A stretch of DNA of 64,000 nt, from assembly GCA_030063045.1 (NCBI GenBank), contig JAQSEB010000066.1, forward strand, positions 372,001-436,000. The letters run 5' to 3'. The DNA comes from Pratylenchus scribneri (taxonomy: Eukaryota; Nematoda; Chromadorea; Rhabditida; Pratylenchidae). The notes beneath the pieces are model-generated. The model ran no database searches. It was not told the DNA's origin and saw nothing but the letters and a program-made list of their open reading frames with translations. Positions 32,050 to 43,360 of the stretch are shown here, in pieces. How positions within the stretch are numbered: the first letter of the stretch is position 1; every line of letters begins with the position of its first letter. A program made the position numbers and the translations under genes.

Positions 32050-34142
32050 GATTTAAAAAAGTAAAATTTGTGGACATAAATCTCATTGTGTTCTATAATT
32101 TGCATTTTTAAATTTAATGAAAAAAATTACATAAATTAAATTATGTTTTGGAGGGTATATTTTATTTCTTTCCATTTTGGCATATTTTGAATAAAAAGAA
32201 AAAAATAATAAATTTAACCTATTCGAAAGTCCGAACTAATGTGACTGAAAAGATAATATTTAAATAAAGTCAGAAAATGTAAAAATAATCAAAAAAAATA
32301 TAGTTGAATTTGTTTGTACAAAACTTAATTTGAAGTTGGAAAAAATGGGTCAGTCGCTTTTACCAAAAAAATCGATGATTTGATGGAATTAATTTAAGCC
32401 ATTTAAAGGAAAATGATTTTGTTTTCCATAAATAGTTTAATTTAAATTTTTGATAATTTATAAATATATGAACTGAAATAATATTTTCTTTTACTTTTAA
32501 CAATACCAGAAATTTGAACAGATAATTTTAATGTCCAAGGCATTTTGATTTTGATTATACGTAATCAAAGGCAAATTGAGGCTACTCCATAAACCCTTAA
32601 GCATATAAATAAGAAATGTCGACTTTTACCCAGATTAAGCATGTTCGAAAAAGTTAATGCCAAAAGTGATAAAAAAAAAGCAAAAAATAAAAATAATCTT
32701 TTATAATCCAAATCCATTTATTGAATAATAAATTTCTGATTTGTTTAGTCATCTCTTTCACAGGTCAAAGCATTCAAAACAACTCATTCCGCTCATTCTC
32801 AGGCATTCCATGCAGCGTTCATAATTTTTCTAGAATTTTTCAAAATTTAATTTTTGTGAATTTGAAAATTTATATAAAATACCAGTCCCCGAATTGCATC
32901 ACAAAACCAATGGCACTCCAGGATCCAATGGCGGCATTCACTTTGATAACATTTCCCTACAATTGATTGGATCTGAAAAATGACAAAATTTATTTTTGCT
33001 TTTAAATAAAGTGATGATTAAATTATATAGCAAATAAAAAGAGGCAACCGATTATTTGGTGGCATGCATTTGAGATTTAGGGCTTATGCTAGAAGCTTCA
33101 TTATTTCGTTGAATTTATTTGGAATAAAAGAAAGTGAAATCTATTGAATGGTTAAATAGATTGGCTTAAAATTCTGGTCAAAAATGAAATTATACATTTA
33201 TTAATTGTAATCAAATAAGGAACTTGCGCATGCGCAACTGGAAATTAATTCGCATCCAAATTCCAAACTCACCCTTTCATTTCAGCCTCCCTCTGTTCTC
33301 TGCTCATTTTGTTGTTTGAATATTGATAGGCGGCAAAACTGTAGGCATTGATGAGGGATATAGTGGTGAGGATAAAAAATATAATAAAATTAAGTCAGAA
33401 TGACGGAAGTACAATTCGAAAGCGCATTTAAAAAATGAATTTTTTCTAATTTGGCTGATCAAACAAAAGCACAATTTGGATAAGTTGGGTGGACGACGGT
33501 CGCTTTCTTTTAATTGGATTTGCACATTTGGAAAGGGCGCCATTTGACGTCGATCATGGTCACAAAGTTGTCGGGTGATCCGAAAAAGAAAGGCGGATAT
33601 GCGCGCATCGACATATTATTCATAAATTTGTTGCTTTGGTAAATTGAAAATAGGATGAGAATGGGATGATACATGATAATAACATATTAAAAAGTGGGAA
33701 GAAGTCAATAATCCAGCAACGAATTAATCCCGCTTTATAATTATTATGTTGTTGAACCCGAAAATGCTACAACTTTGCTAGAGACTACATTCTCAGGCCG
33801 TTTTATTTTTAAATAGTTCCTCCTGTTTTGTATTGTTGCACAACAGCAAGCCTGCTGGAAAGAAAATATAATTTAACTTTTTTTTATAATTTATTCATTT
33901 TTTAAAGCACTACATATTTTTACAAAAATGTGAATAGAGCAGCCAAAGCTAAATGCAATGAAAACAATGGTTTTTGGTTGAAAATGATTTTAAGTGAAAA
34001 TGGCAAAAATCGAAAATGTAATGATGCCCGGTGGGAAAACAAAGCAGTAAATATGGCTAGAAGAAAATTGGATGGACTAATGGAAACTTTTTGTTTTTTG
34101 CCCATATCTCCGATCCTAAGGGAAGGGTGTTAAATTTATTAT
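32050..34142. other. Intergenic AT-rich region
   Basis: Only short ORFs without recognisable domains (for example 33304-33543 minus). No element boundaries seen. Confidence 0.45.
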
Positions 34143-34150
34143 GTAAGGAT

Positions 34151-35281
34151 CAGGGATGCGTATCGTATCGTATCGGTATCGGATATCGGGCATATCGGCC
34201 TGTTTTTGGGCATATCGGTATCGGATATCGGCTATCGGATTTTTTGGAACCATATCGTATATCGGAGATCGGTATCGGATTTTTGGAAAAATCCGATATG
34301 ATATCGGATACCAATTCAACCGGTTGACCGTTTTAGTGTAGGTGGTTGTCTCTCTTTCTTAAGAAATGTTAGCAAAAGTTCGATTCTTTTAAAAGCAAAG
34401 TTTAACTTTTTAAGAAAGAGAAGGGTTTAAAAACTAATAGAAGATAATTTAATTTTTGCAAATATTTTTTAAATAAGAAAATATTCAACAAAATTTCCAA
34501 TAATTGTTTAAGAAACTACCAAATCAGCTGAGAATAATGCACTTAAAAACGTCAACTTTAGAAAGGAATATAAATTTTTCGCAAGGAAAAAGGGTTAAAT
34601 GTTTCTAAATTTTCTACGAAGGCGCCTATCAGTAACACTGGAATGCATTTTTCTTTGAATTTTTAATTAAAAATGGCAATTTTCGGCACCAAAATCAGCT
34701 AATTTGTAAAAAATTTTCCCGGCGGCCCCTATCGGTACCGCCGTAAATTGAATTTCTAGTGGTAAATTTACAATTTCTAGAAATTTTTGTTTTCCGTTTC
34801 TAGTTCCCGATCGATGAGATTCCAATATCCATGCCTCATAGAATAAGTCCTTCCTATCCCCCGATTTCATTACGGCAAAGAAATATCATTCAGCTCCGGC
34901 AACTTCAGCGAAGAGCGAGGGAATGTTTTCGATGGCAGGGATAATTATTTCTGATATTAGAAAGCGCTAATCACCGGAAAATATTGAAATGCTGCTATTT
35001 TGCACCACAGTTTGAAAATCTATGATATCATTGAATAATTTTGAAATATATTTTTTGATCTTTAAATTTACATTGATAAAAAATTTTTATTTTTTCCCTA
35101 TATTATATCGTATCAGTATCGGATATCGGGCATATCGGCCGGTTTTTTGGCATATCGGTATCGGATATCGGCTATCGGATTTTTTGGAGCCATATCGTAT
35201 ATCGGCTATCGGATTTTTTGGAGCCATATCGTATATCGGATATCGGTATCGGATTTTTTTGGGGGCCGATACGCATCCCTG
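34151..35281. mobile_element. Non-autonomous hAT-like element with ATCGGTATCGG subterminal repeats
   Basis: Termini CAGGGATGCGTATCG and CGATACGCATCCCTG form a 15-bp inverted repeat. The flanking 8-bp duplication GTAAGGAT is perfect (34143-34150 and 35282-35289). Both arms (about 34151-34320 and 35100-35281) are dense in ATCGGTATCGGATATCGG words and contain degenerate internal duplications. No transposase. Small ORFs in the arms are readings of these repeats. Confidence 0.9.
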
Positions 35282-35292
35282 GTAAGGATACA

Positions 35293-35511
35293 TCAAAAAA
35301 TTGAGGAATCTAATTTAATTTTAGATCCTTTATATTCTATGGATTTATTTATTTTTGCGCAATTGTTCGAATAATAAAAGCCGGCCAAATCAATGATTGT
35401 ATTGTACATATACATATTATCTGGATAATTGTTATCTTTAATGGTGGCTAATTCCCTGTTGGCAGCATTTATTTTACCCATTGCAGAATTATTTTCTTGG
35501 AGAGGCCGCAT
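35293..35511 (-). CDS. Unidentified exon-like ORF
   Basis: 72 codons (QENNSAMGKINAANRELATI then NMYMYNTIIDLAGFYYSNN) of globular, helical character. It lies just beyond a hAT-like insertion and in the same orientation as the minus-strand exons at 36.8-41.2 kb. It may belong to the same gene, but I cannot show the joins. Confidence 0.3.
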   Translation of the reverse strand: MRPLQENNSAMGKINAANRELATIKDNNYPDNMYMYNTIIDLAGFYYSNNCAKINKSIEYKGSKIKLDSSIF

Positions 35512-36760
35512 TTAGTAGATTTTTTCAATTGGAATTTATTCCACTCAAATTCATTTACATCTTTTATAATATCCTGGGAATGGGCCAATGTTGTAAATAT
35601 TTTTTTAAATATTATTTTTGAATTTCGATTATTTCAATTTAAATTAATTCAATTTAATTCAAAAATATTAACCATTGATCGTTGTGTTCAAATTCTTTCC
35701 CCATATTGGGCAGACAAATTGTTCAAAGAGAAACGTCTTTGGTTTTTAATATAACTTCTGCAGGGCTCACTTTATGCCATTTACTATTTGCTGGATGAAC
35801 ACCCAAATTGTTTTCAATGGGCACATAATTGTACTATTTAAAATCAATCTTCCCTATGTTGGTTTTTGGGATAATTGATCATGCGGGTGTGAATTCATAC
35901 TAATCAAATCTCATGAAAATCATATTTTATTGTAAAATTTGCAACATCAAATATCCATATCCACTCATCTTTGGTCTCCACTCATTTATTTATTCATTAT
36001 TCCTCATTTGTTCGACAATCAAAATGACTCGATTCTAGATTTTGATTGACATCAAAAATGGTGAGAATATAAAAAAATGTAATTAAATTTCATAATAATT
36101 CTACTAAATATTTTTATTTCCATATTCAATATATTCGCAGTGATCTTTAGCATGCGAATGAATATTTTCCGGGCTTGTTTCGTAAACATTAATCTTTTTG
36201 GTGCATTTTTCTTACATTAATTTAATATTTTTAAATTTAATTAATTGCCAATTCTAATTTAAAATGATTCATAATGCTTATTCGTTGAAAAAGTAAATCG
36301 AAAACCGATCTCCTACTTTTGGAATTTTTAAAATTAAAATTTTATTTTTCTAGTTTTAAATTTCAAATACCAATTTGTGGTAAATTTTTCCATAACACAT
36401 TTTTAAATTTTATAAAAACCCAAATCGGAAGAAAATATTTAAGCAAATTTGATTGGACATTGTCATTTGAATCTAATCCTTCAAATTTTTATTCTGATGC
36501 ATTCAAATAAAGGCTTAAATTGGGTTTGATTCAAAGAAAAATGTGTGTATAAAAAGTTTGATTGTTGGTAACTGCTCCTTTGAAAAATTGATTTCAAATA
36601 AAAAAAATTGATTGGAATGAGGGAATTTTTTAGAACAATAAATTCCGGAAAAGGATAGAATGAATTTTTCATCATTTGCTTTGTTTTGGAATGAAGACGA
36701 AACCATGCAGAATTTCCACAAAATCATTTCATATCCTTATTCTGCTGCACCAATTTAATT
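35512..36760. other. AT-rich region, nothing clear
   Basis: Short AT-biased ORFs only. Confidence 0.45.
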
Positions 36761-37320
36761 TTAATGATCCGCGAAAATTTCATTATATTGTGGTTGTTGT
36801 TCAATGATAGATGGAGGAACTAAATAATATATACAACATTTTAAAAAATTATAAAATAATTTTGAATTCCCTTTTTTCACTTTTTTAATATAAAAATCAA
36901 TTTCCCTTCCCCACTTACTTGATAAAAATTTTATTAATTTTTCAAGCAAATTTCTTGCCCAGAATGCCTTTTCATATTCTTCAGAATAGATATACTTTGC
37001 CATATTAAAAACAAAATTCTCCTCATGTTGAACGAATATCGGAAAATGGCGAAAAAACTGCAAGGAAATGAAGAATTAATTATTTATAAGACTATAATGA
37101 AAAATTTGACTTGGGCTAATAAGTAAATTGATTCCTCATTTTCTTTTTCCTTTGCACATATCATTGCCTCCATTGTTAATTGTTTTATGAAACGTCTTGG
37201 ATGCATCATGAGGAAAAAGGATAAATGATGACATTGGGCGCGATATTGTTCATCAATATAACGGTATGGCTCCCATGTGATGAATCGACGAGCGGCCTCA
37301 AATTTGGAGGAAAAATCCTT
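36761..37320 (-). CDS. Unidentified coding-like exons
   Basis: Two protein-like stretches are separated by a short AT-rich gap: about 37320-37120 (FEAARRFITWEPYRYIDEQY, PRRFIKQLTMEAMICAKEKE) and about 37063-36880 (FFRHFPIFVQHEENFVFNMA, then LLEKLIKFLSSKWGREIDFY). They are helical, charged and in one orientation. No family recognised. They lie downstream of the vinculin-like exons on the same strand and might be later exons of that transcript or a separate gene. Confidence 0.4.
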
Positions 37321-38690
37321 TAAAAATTGAAATTAATTCCCCAACAAAATAATTACATGTTCCCCTCATTTTTTGACAAAATTTTTAATTTCGATTATTT
37401 ACTTAAAAATATGTATTATTTAATGATTTTTCGAAATCGTGAAAACACGAATATCGCATTTGTTTCGAATTTTGATTAAAATAAATGGATTAAAAACTCA
37501 TTTCAATGATAAATTATAAAAAATAAGTATTGTGAAAATAAAAATTCACATTTAAAGAAAGTTTATTACAATCTTAAAAAGAGGCTTTCTACAATCCAAT
37601 AATATTCATTCTAGATCATTTAAGATTCATTTTACTCACTTTTCCCGTTAATCCACCTATCCCTCTTCATCACTGCAAATCAAGCTATTTCATTCCTCGC
37701 TGAACCGGTTTAATTTAACAATGGGTTATGTTGAACCGTGTTTCAATTACAGAGAACAGAATTAAGATAAAAATATAGCGGAAAACAATGGCGAGTTTTT
37801 TCCCATCGATCAGAAAAACGCAACCCGCCAGCGATTTTTTCTTTGCCAGCTAGCGAAAAAGTCGAACTTTAGGTAGAACGGAAAAGCACCACACGTCGAG
37901 CGTTTTTCTATTATGAATGACCACCTCAGCGTGTTGATATCAGTGGAATTCAAATCGACCTTTTTTCCTTTAGTCAATTTTTTGCTGTTCTTTTTTAATA
38001 TAGGCTGATTTTGGACGATTTTTTTCGCCGAACCGAAGACTTCCTGCGATTCAAATAAAGCGAATTTTTCTGTTCCCTACAGAGCGTTTTCCTTATATTT
38101 TGCCCAAAAAATAACATTTTTCATTTTGAAAAAATATATAAATAAATTTTTAAAAATTTTCAAATTTACCCTTTATTTCCAATGTTATAAAAATTAATTA
38201 ATTATTAAGAGAAAAAATATTTAGGAAAGTTAAAAATAAAAAACATCTAAAATTTCATTTGATTTTTATTTTTTTTTATCATAAATAGTGGAGTTTTTCT
38301 GCATTAGATAAAATAATTAATTTTATATTTTTTCAAATTATTAAAGTTTTAAAATAATTTTTTTTAATTTGTATATTTTATTGCAATGGCGAAAAAACAT
38401 TTAAAAAAAAATTTAATTGTGACCATTACATTTGCGCGGCCGAATTCCGTTCGGCATTTTCCTAAAAAACCCAAATCCACAATGCAGCGATTTTTATTAA
38501 CCATTTTTCGCATTTTATGGTCACAATGCAATGTGTTTTGACCAAACATATTCGAAAAAACTCTATCAATAAAGCGGTTAAAAAATTCCGCTATATTGCA
38601 ACCACAATAATTAGGCTCATATTAACTATTACAATAGCGGAAAATATAAAAAGCTGTACGCGCTTGCAACTGAAAATACTCCCTATTGTG
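37321..38690. other. AT-rich region, nothing clear
   Basis: GC-richer islands near 37780-38080 and 38430-38660 carry words such as AATGGCGA/AGCGGAAAA but no consistent inverted repeat that I could bound. No gene. Confidence 0.4.
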
Positions 38691-38799
38691 ACTCTTGGGT
38701 AATAAATTTTGTTTCGATTTCCACGACCTCGAAATTCGAAAACCACATAATAAATATTTTTATTAAAAATAGATTAAAATTTTTGTTAAAAAAAGAGAA

Positions 38800-39057
38800 A
38801 TATAAACTTACAGGAAAAGATTCGTCCATTCGTTTTTCATTTCCCAGTCCTCCCACTGCGTTAAAATTAACTGAATTGTAGAAATAGGCGATTGCATCAT
38901 TCAAAACTTGAAAATCGATATGCATATATAATTGGTAGAATAGTGGCCAAAATGTACTTAAAAAATGAATTTACCAATAAAAATATTTTTAATGAAACTG
39001 ACTTCATGGCTTCGATAACAACCTGCCTGCGGCATTTTTCAAGAAAATACACACACC
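38800..39057 (-). CDS. Possible further exons of the vinculin-like gene
   Basis: The minus strand at about 38906-38810 reads VLNDAIAYFYNSVNFNAVGG and ends at a GTAAGT donor. A short piece near 39057-39005 (CVYFLEKCRRQVVIEAMKS) follows a TTTCAAG acceptor and keeps the phase of the upstream exon ending at 39209. The join to the 38906 piece does not keep frame, so this part is uncertain. Confidence 0.3.
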
Positions 39058-39208
39058 TTGAAATTAATAAATTTTACGATAATTTTTTATGAAAAATTTA
39101 AAAAAATAATTAAACTTTCATTCTATGAATAAATTGTAAGTTTTTTTAAATAATATGAAAAATAATTGTTTTTTGAAAAACTTTTGCACTAAAGCTTGAA
39201 ATACTTAC

Positions 39209-41194
39209 CATTCAAATATGTCTAATGATATTTTATATATTTTGTTGCCATCGTTGTTCAATTCATTTCCAATTTTCAAAAATTCTCCAATTTGGTAATG
39301 ATCTTCGTCAATATTATAAAATATTTCCGCTAATTTGTTATTTATATGTCGCAAAAATGAAGGATTCTCTGAATTGTCGGCCGAATTGTTCGCATCCATA
39401 AGCAATTTATAATAAATCCGTATCTCTTTTGCATCAATAACAATGCTCAAATTTTTCCGAAGGAGATTAATTTCTTTTTCGTATTTTTTGCGCAAATTAT
39501 CAAAATTCGATCTTGCTTCATCAGTCATATTTTCCAACCCAGCATTAATCATTTCCTGTGTAACTTCATAAATCTGGAAAATAGAATATAATCAGTAATT
39601 ACAATATTCATCTTAAGAAATAGGAAAATATTTAATTTAGCGAAAAAATTTTTAAAAATGGTACAATAAATAGAAATTAGTTTTGATGATTTAACAAATT
39701 TAATTTTATTCCTGGGAATGGACGTCCCAAACGCGGAATTCGCGTTTGGGATGGCGCCTGTCCATCCAATCCCGGGAATGGATGTCCTAAATGAGGAATC
39801 CGCGTTTGGGACAGCCCAAACCATCCAATTCTAGGAATGGACAGCCAGAGGCCATCCAATCCGGGGGGAATGGACAGCAGAGCATCCAATTTTGGGAAAT
39901 GGAATTAAATAAATTAATTAAGTAAATATTTTATTAAAAATTAATAAAGAGTGATAATAAAATATTTTTAGGAAAAATTAATTAAAATTAATAATTTATT
40001 AAATATTTTATTAAAAAATGATAAAAAAAAATAAAAATAAAATAAAATTAGAACAGGTACAGCTTATTTAATTCCGCCTCTTTAAAATAAATCCGCCAGC
40101 TGTTCGGATTTTAATTCGTTTGATCTGATTTTATTTTTATAAATATTTATTTTTTATCAATTTTTAATTAACATAATATTTTTAAATCATTAATTTTATT
40201 TAATTTTACTAAAAATATTTTATCACTCTTTATTAATTTTTAATAAAATATTTACTTAATTAATTTATTTAATTCCATTTCCCAAAATTGGATGACCTCT
40301 CTGCTTTCCATTCCCCCCGGATTGGATGGCCTCTGGCTGTCCATTCCCGGGATTGGATGGACAGGCCATCCCAAACGCGAATTTCGCGTTTGGGACGTCC
40401 ATTCCCAGGAATGGACGATTCCCCGATATATTATATACCCCTTCAAATCCATTCCCTATTGATTAGTTCTTCCAATTTATATTTTTTTTACTTTTCCAGG
40501 ACACACGCTTAAACCTTTTTAATTATATTGGTGGTTCTATTTTTGCACCATTTTTAAAGTTTTCTTCACAAAATTAAATAATCATTCTTACATTGTTTGC
40601 CATATAGTTGAGCTTCTCTTGAATTTCGATTTTCCTGCTTGGCCAACAATATGACACCAATGATCCATAATTGGCCATTCTCCCGCTACAATAAAGCAAA
40701 TTGGACGATTTGGTCTCAAAGTTTTCCTTGCGCTGTGGCATATCCGGCCTATATTCAAATTAAATTAGTTCTATTAATTGTTTACTTACGCTGCTTGAAC
40801 ACATTCAACAAATTCTTTGAATGTTTTTGTATCCGAGAAAATTGCGATTATTTCATCCTTAGTTAAATATTGTTTAATCATTCCGTCCAATTTCACTATT
40901 TCATCCTTCAATTGTTGCCGAAGAGTATTGGCTCTTGACACGGTGCTTAGGCCACGTAATTCGAAATCTACATTATTTTTAATTATTTTTTAATTCTATC
41001 TAATCAACCAGCTAATTCGTTTGCCAGAATATCAATGTTTGAGCGTAAATTGTGCATTTCCTCTGATTTTTCATGTTCCAAACTATGAGTTCCATCCAAA
41101 AACTCGTGAAGTGCATTCAAACCAACGCCCCCATCCTCTCCTGGATTGTCCAGCCAACGCATTGCCTTTTCCAATCTTCCTCCACTTATCTGGT
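39209..41194 (-). CDS. Vinculin-like protein, internal exons
   Basis: Four exons join in phase: 41194-41009, 40967-40790, 40748-40592 and 39573-39209, about 295 codons without start or stop. The similarity is to the vinculin head/neck helical bundles: GRLEKAMRWLDNPGEDGGVG, then IIAIFSDTKTFKEFVE, then PDMPQRKENFETKSSNL, and finally a helix with LLMDANNSADNSENPSF. These come in the order and spacing of vinculin. Vinculin links cadherin or integrin adhesions to actin. The copy is divergent and I do not see the N-terminal bundles or the actin-binding tail, so it may be a diverged paralogue or a partial gene. A foldback element occupies the intron between the third and fourth exons. Confidence 0.6.
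39711..40409. mobile_element. Foldback element in an intron of the vinculin-like gene
   Basis: Arms of roughly 270 bp are inverted copies: CCTGGGAATGGACGTCCCAA at 39711 and its complement ending at 40409. They contain repeated GGGAATGGAC and AACGCGAATTTCGCGTT palindromes and extend inward through ATTAATTAAGTAAATATTTT. No coding capacity. No clear target duplication. Confidence 0.85.
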
Positions 41195-41634
41195 CTGAAT
41201 TTTAACATAATGTACTCTTAGCACATTTTTTTATAATTTTCAATTCTACTGAAGTATTTAAATACTTTTATACACATCTAAATCCATATTTTTATTTTTT
41301 TTCTCCAATTTATGTCAATGAGAATATTTTCCACGAAAAAAAATGAGAATGACGAAAATGATTGCCATTGGTTTGTCCCAGATCCATCCCCAATCGATAG
41401 AACTAGTCAAAAAGCATTATTTGATAAATGATAATAATTTATAAATACAACCAATTCTAATTTAGATTTAATATAAAACAGAAATAGGCTTAATTCTCCA
41501 AAATGAAGAATAATCCTAATAATATGGCTAAAAGTGGAAATGGTGAGGAAAAACCTCCCCGCATTTTTAAAAATATTTTAAAATCTTAAATTCTTTGCTC
41601 CCTTATTTCACAATTAAAGAAAATAGAGTGCAAG

Positions 41635-41930
41635 GGGAAAGATGGAAGATGTTATTGTTAGCATTTTTCATGAGATGGATCGCGAAAATGATGGAATGTG
41701 CCATGAAAACTGTGCTGCGTCCACTGATAAGAATATGCCAAGGTCTTTCCAGATAAATTCCCGGGGTTTACATTTTTCACCCTATTATTTATTGTTGCTT
41801 GGGGCGAGATTATAGAATAGATTGATAGAGGCGATAAGTGGTTGTGGGGACAGGATTTGGGTGGGGATTGGGGAATGACCAAATAGATGTGGGGGATCAT
41901 CCTGAAGAGGGGATTATTTTTTTGGGGTAA
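41635..41930 (+). repeat. Direct repeat, copy 1
   Basis: Shared with 45767-46120, including a long near-identical core (GGCGAGATTATAGAATAGAT followed by TGATAGAGGCGATAAGTGGT). Contains no gene that I recognise. Confidence 0.8.
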
Positions 41931-42047
41931 AAAGGGTAAAGGCCAAACATTCATAGGAATGGGAGGATCGCAGGGATGCCATAATACCAGATTTTTTGGG
42001 CATTTTCCAGAATTTTGATGTCCCTGCCAGAATTTTATGGGTACACC

Positions 42048-42919
42048 CCTACTAGGCGCGGCCGACTGGGCGCGACCAACTGGGCGCATCCCAACTAGGC
42101 GCAGAGCCAACTGGGCGCAAGGCTAACTGGGCGCAGCCAACTAGGCGCAAGGCCTACTGTGCGCAGCCAACTAGGCGCACGCCACAACTGGGCGCACACC
42201 CAATTTGATGCAAAATAAATAATCAATATACACGAATCAATCCATATTTTTGCTTCTCTTCCTTCAATCCTAAGATGAAGGGTATAAGTGTGTATTTTGT
42301 GCTTTGCCCACATCACTAATCCTTCCTCAAAAAAGTTGTAAATGTCACTGAACATGATTTGGAAAGATTTGTGCTGGCCATAATCCCCCTCATAAACGCC
42401 CCAAATATGTTGAAATGGATAACCGCATCCTTACAATACTTAACCGCCATATTCCGCACCCCATCCTTGATCATATCCCAAATTTAAATGTAATCGATTT
42501 TCTTCGCGGAATTGCACATAATTTTAATCCATAAATTTATTTTGCTTCAAAATATAATTTGTAAATTTTCTATTCTTTAAATTTTTCATTAATTTATTGT
42601 GAATTTAAAAATATATTTATCATTTATTGTGAATTTAAAAATTTATTTGTCATTTATTGTGAATTTAAAAATATATTGAATAAAAATTTATGCATTGATT
42701 CGTGCATATTGATTATTTATTTTGCATCAAATTGGGTGTGCGCCCAGTTGGGGCGTGCGCCTAGTTGGCTGCGCACAGTAGGCCTTGCGCCTAGTTGGCT
42801 GCGCCCAGTTAGCCTTGCGCCCAGTTGGCTCTGCGCCTAGTTGGGATGCGCCCAGTTGGCTCTGCGCCTAGTTGGTCGCGCCCAGTTGGCCGCGCCCAGT
42901 CGGCTCGCGCCCAGTAGGG
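42048..42919. mobile_element. Foldback element with GCGCCCAGTTGGC arrays
   Basis: The left arm (42048-42230) is an array of AACTGGGCGCA/AACTAGGCGCA units. The right arm (about 42705-42919) is the reverse complement with TGCGCCCAGTTGG/TGCGCCTAGTTGG. The arms continue into a shared ATTTGATGCAAAATAAATAA segment. Non-coding and nested within 41971-43360. Confidence 0.85.
42587..42677. repeat. Short tandem repeat (about 33 bp, 3 copies)
   Basis: Three copies of CATTTATTGTGAATTTAAAA plus an AT spacer, in the loop of the foldback element. Confidence 0.85.
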
Positions 42920-43360
42920 ATGCTCCCGAATTTTATCCATGCCAGTTTTTTCATAATTTGCCAGATTTTTAAATTTTTGCTTAAAACTTAGTATATTTTC
43001 TCACTGCAAGGCCATTTTTGGCAAAATTTCTCTCTGAGGAGGGTGGCACCATTTTTCGCTAAATTTTACCTAGCAGAATCATATTTTCTAGAATTTTTCG
43101 CTGCGCTGCCATTTCAGCTTAAATTTTTCCTTATTGTAATTTAAAATTTATTATATGTTTATATCACAGTTGAATTACTCAAATAAGAAAATTCAAAGTT
43201 AAAAATGAAGTATAAAAATTTTTAAAAGCATTTATTTTGTTTTTTTATATGTTTTTTGTATGCCAGATTTTTTGCCCGATTTTTGAAAATTTTTGCCAGA
43301 ATTTTGCCCGAATTTTAGAGGCAAATGCCAGAATTTTGAGTTTTGGAGATGGCATCCCTG

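Larger units (their letters stand above)
41971..43360. mobile_element. hAT-like element with CAGGGATGCC ends
   Basis: Terminal inverted repeat CAGGGATGCC ... GGCATCCCTG. Subterminal regions share CCAGATTTTTTGGGCAT / GCCAGATTTTTTGCCCG and CCAGAATTTT words in inverted orientation. The flanking 8-bp segments (GAGGATCG and GCAGGGTC) differ, so no target duplication is proven. A foldback element is nested at 42048-42919. Confidence 0.7.

Noticed and set aside
39549..39889. Minus-strand ORFs with repeated IPGIGW-type peptides
   Set aside because: They are translations of the foldback element arm.
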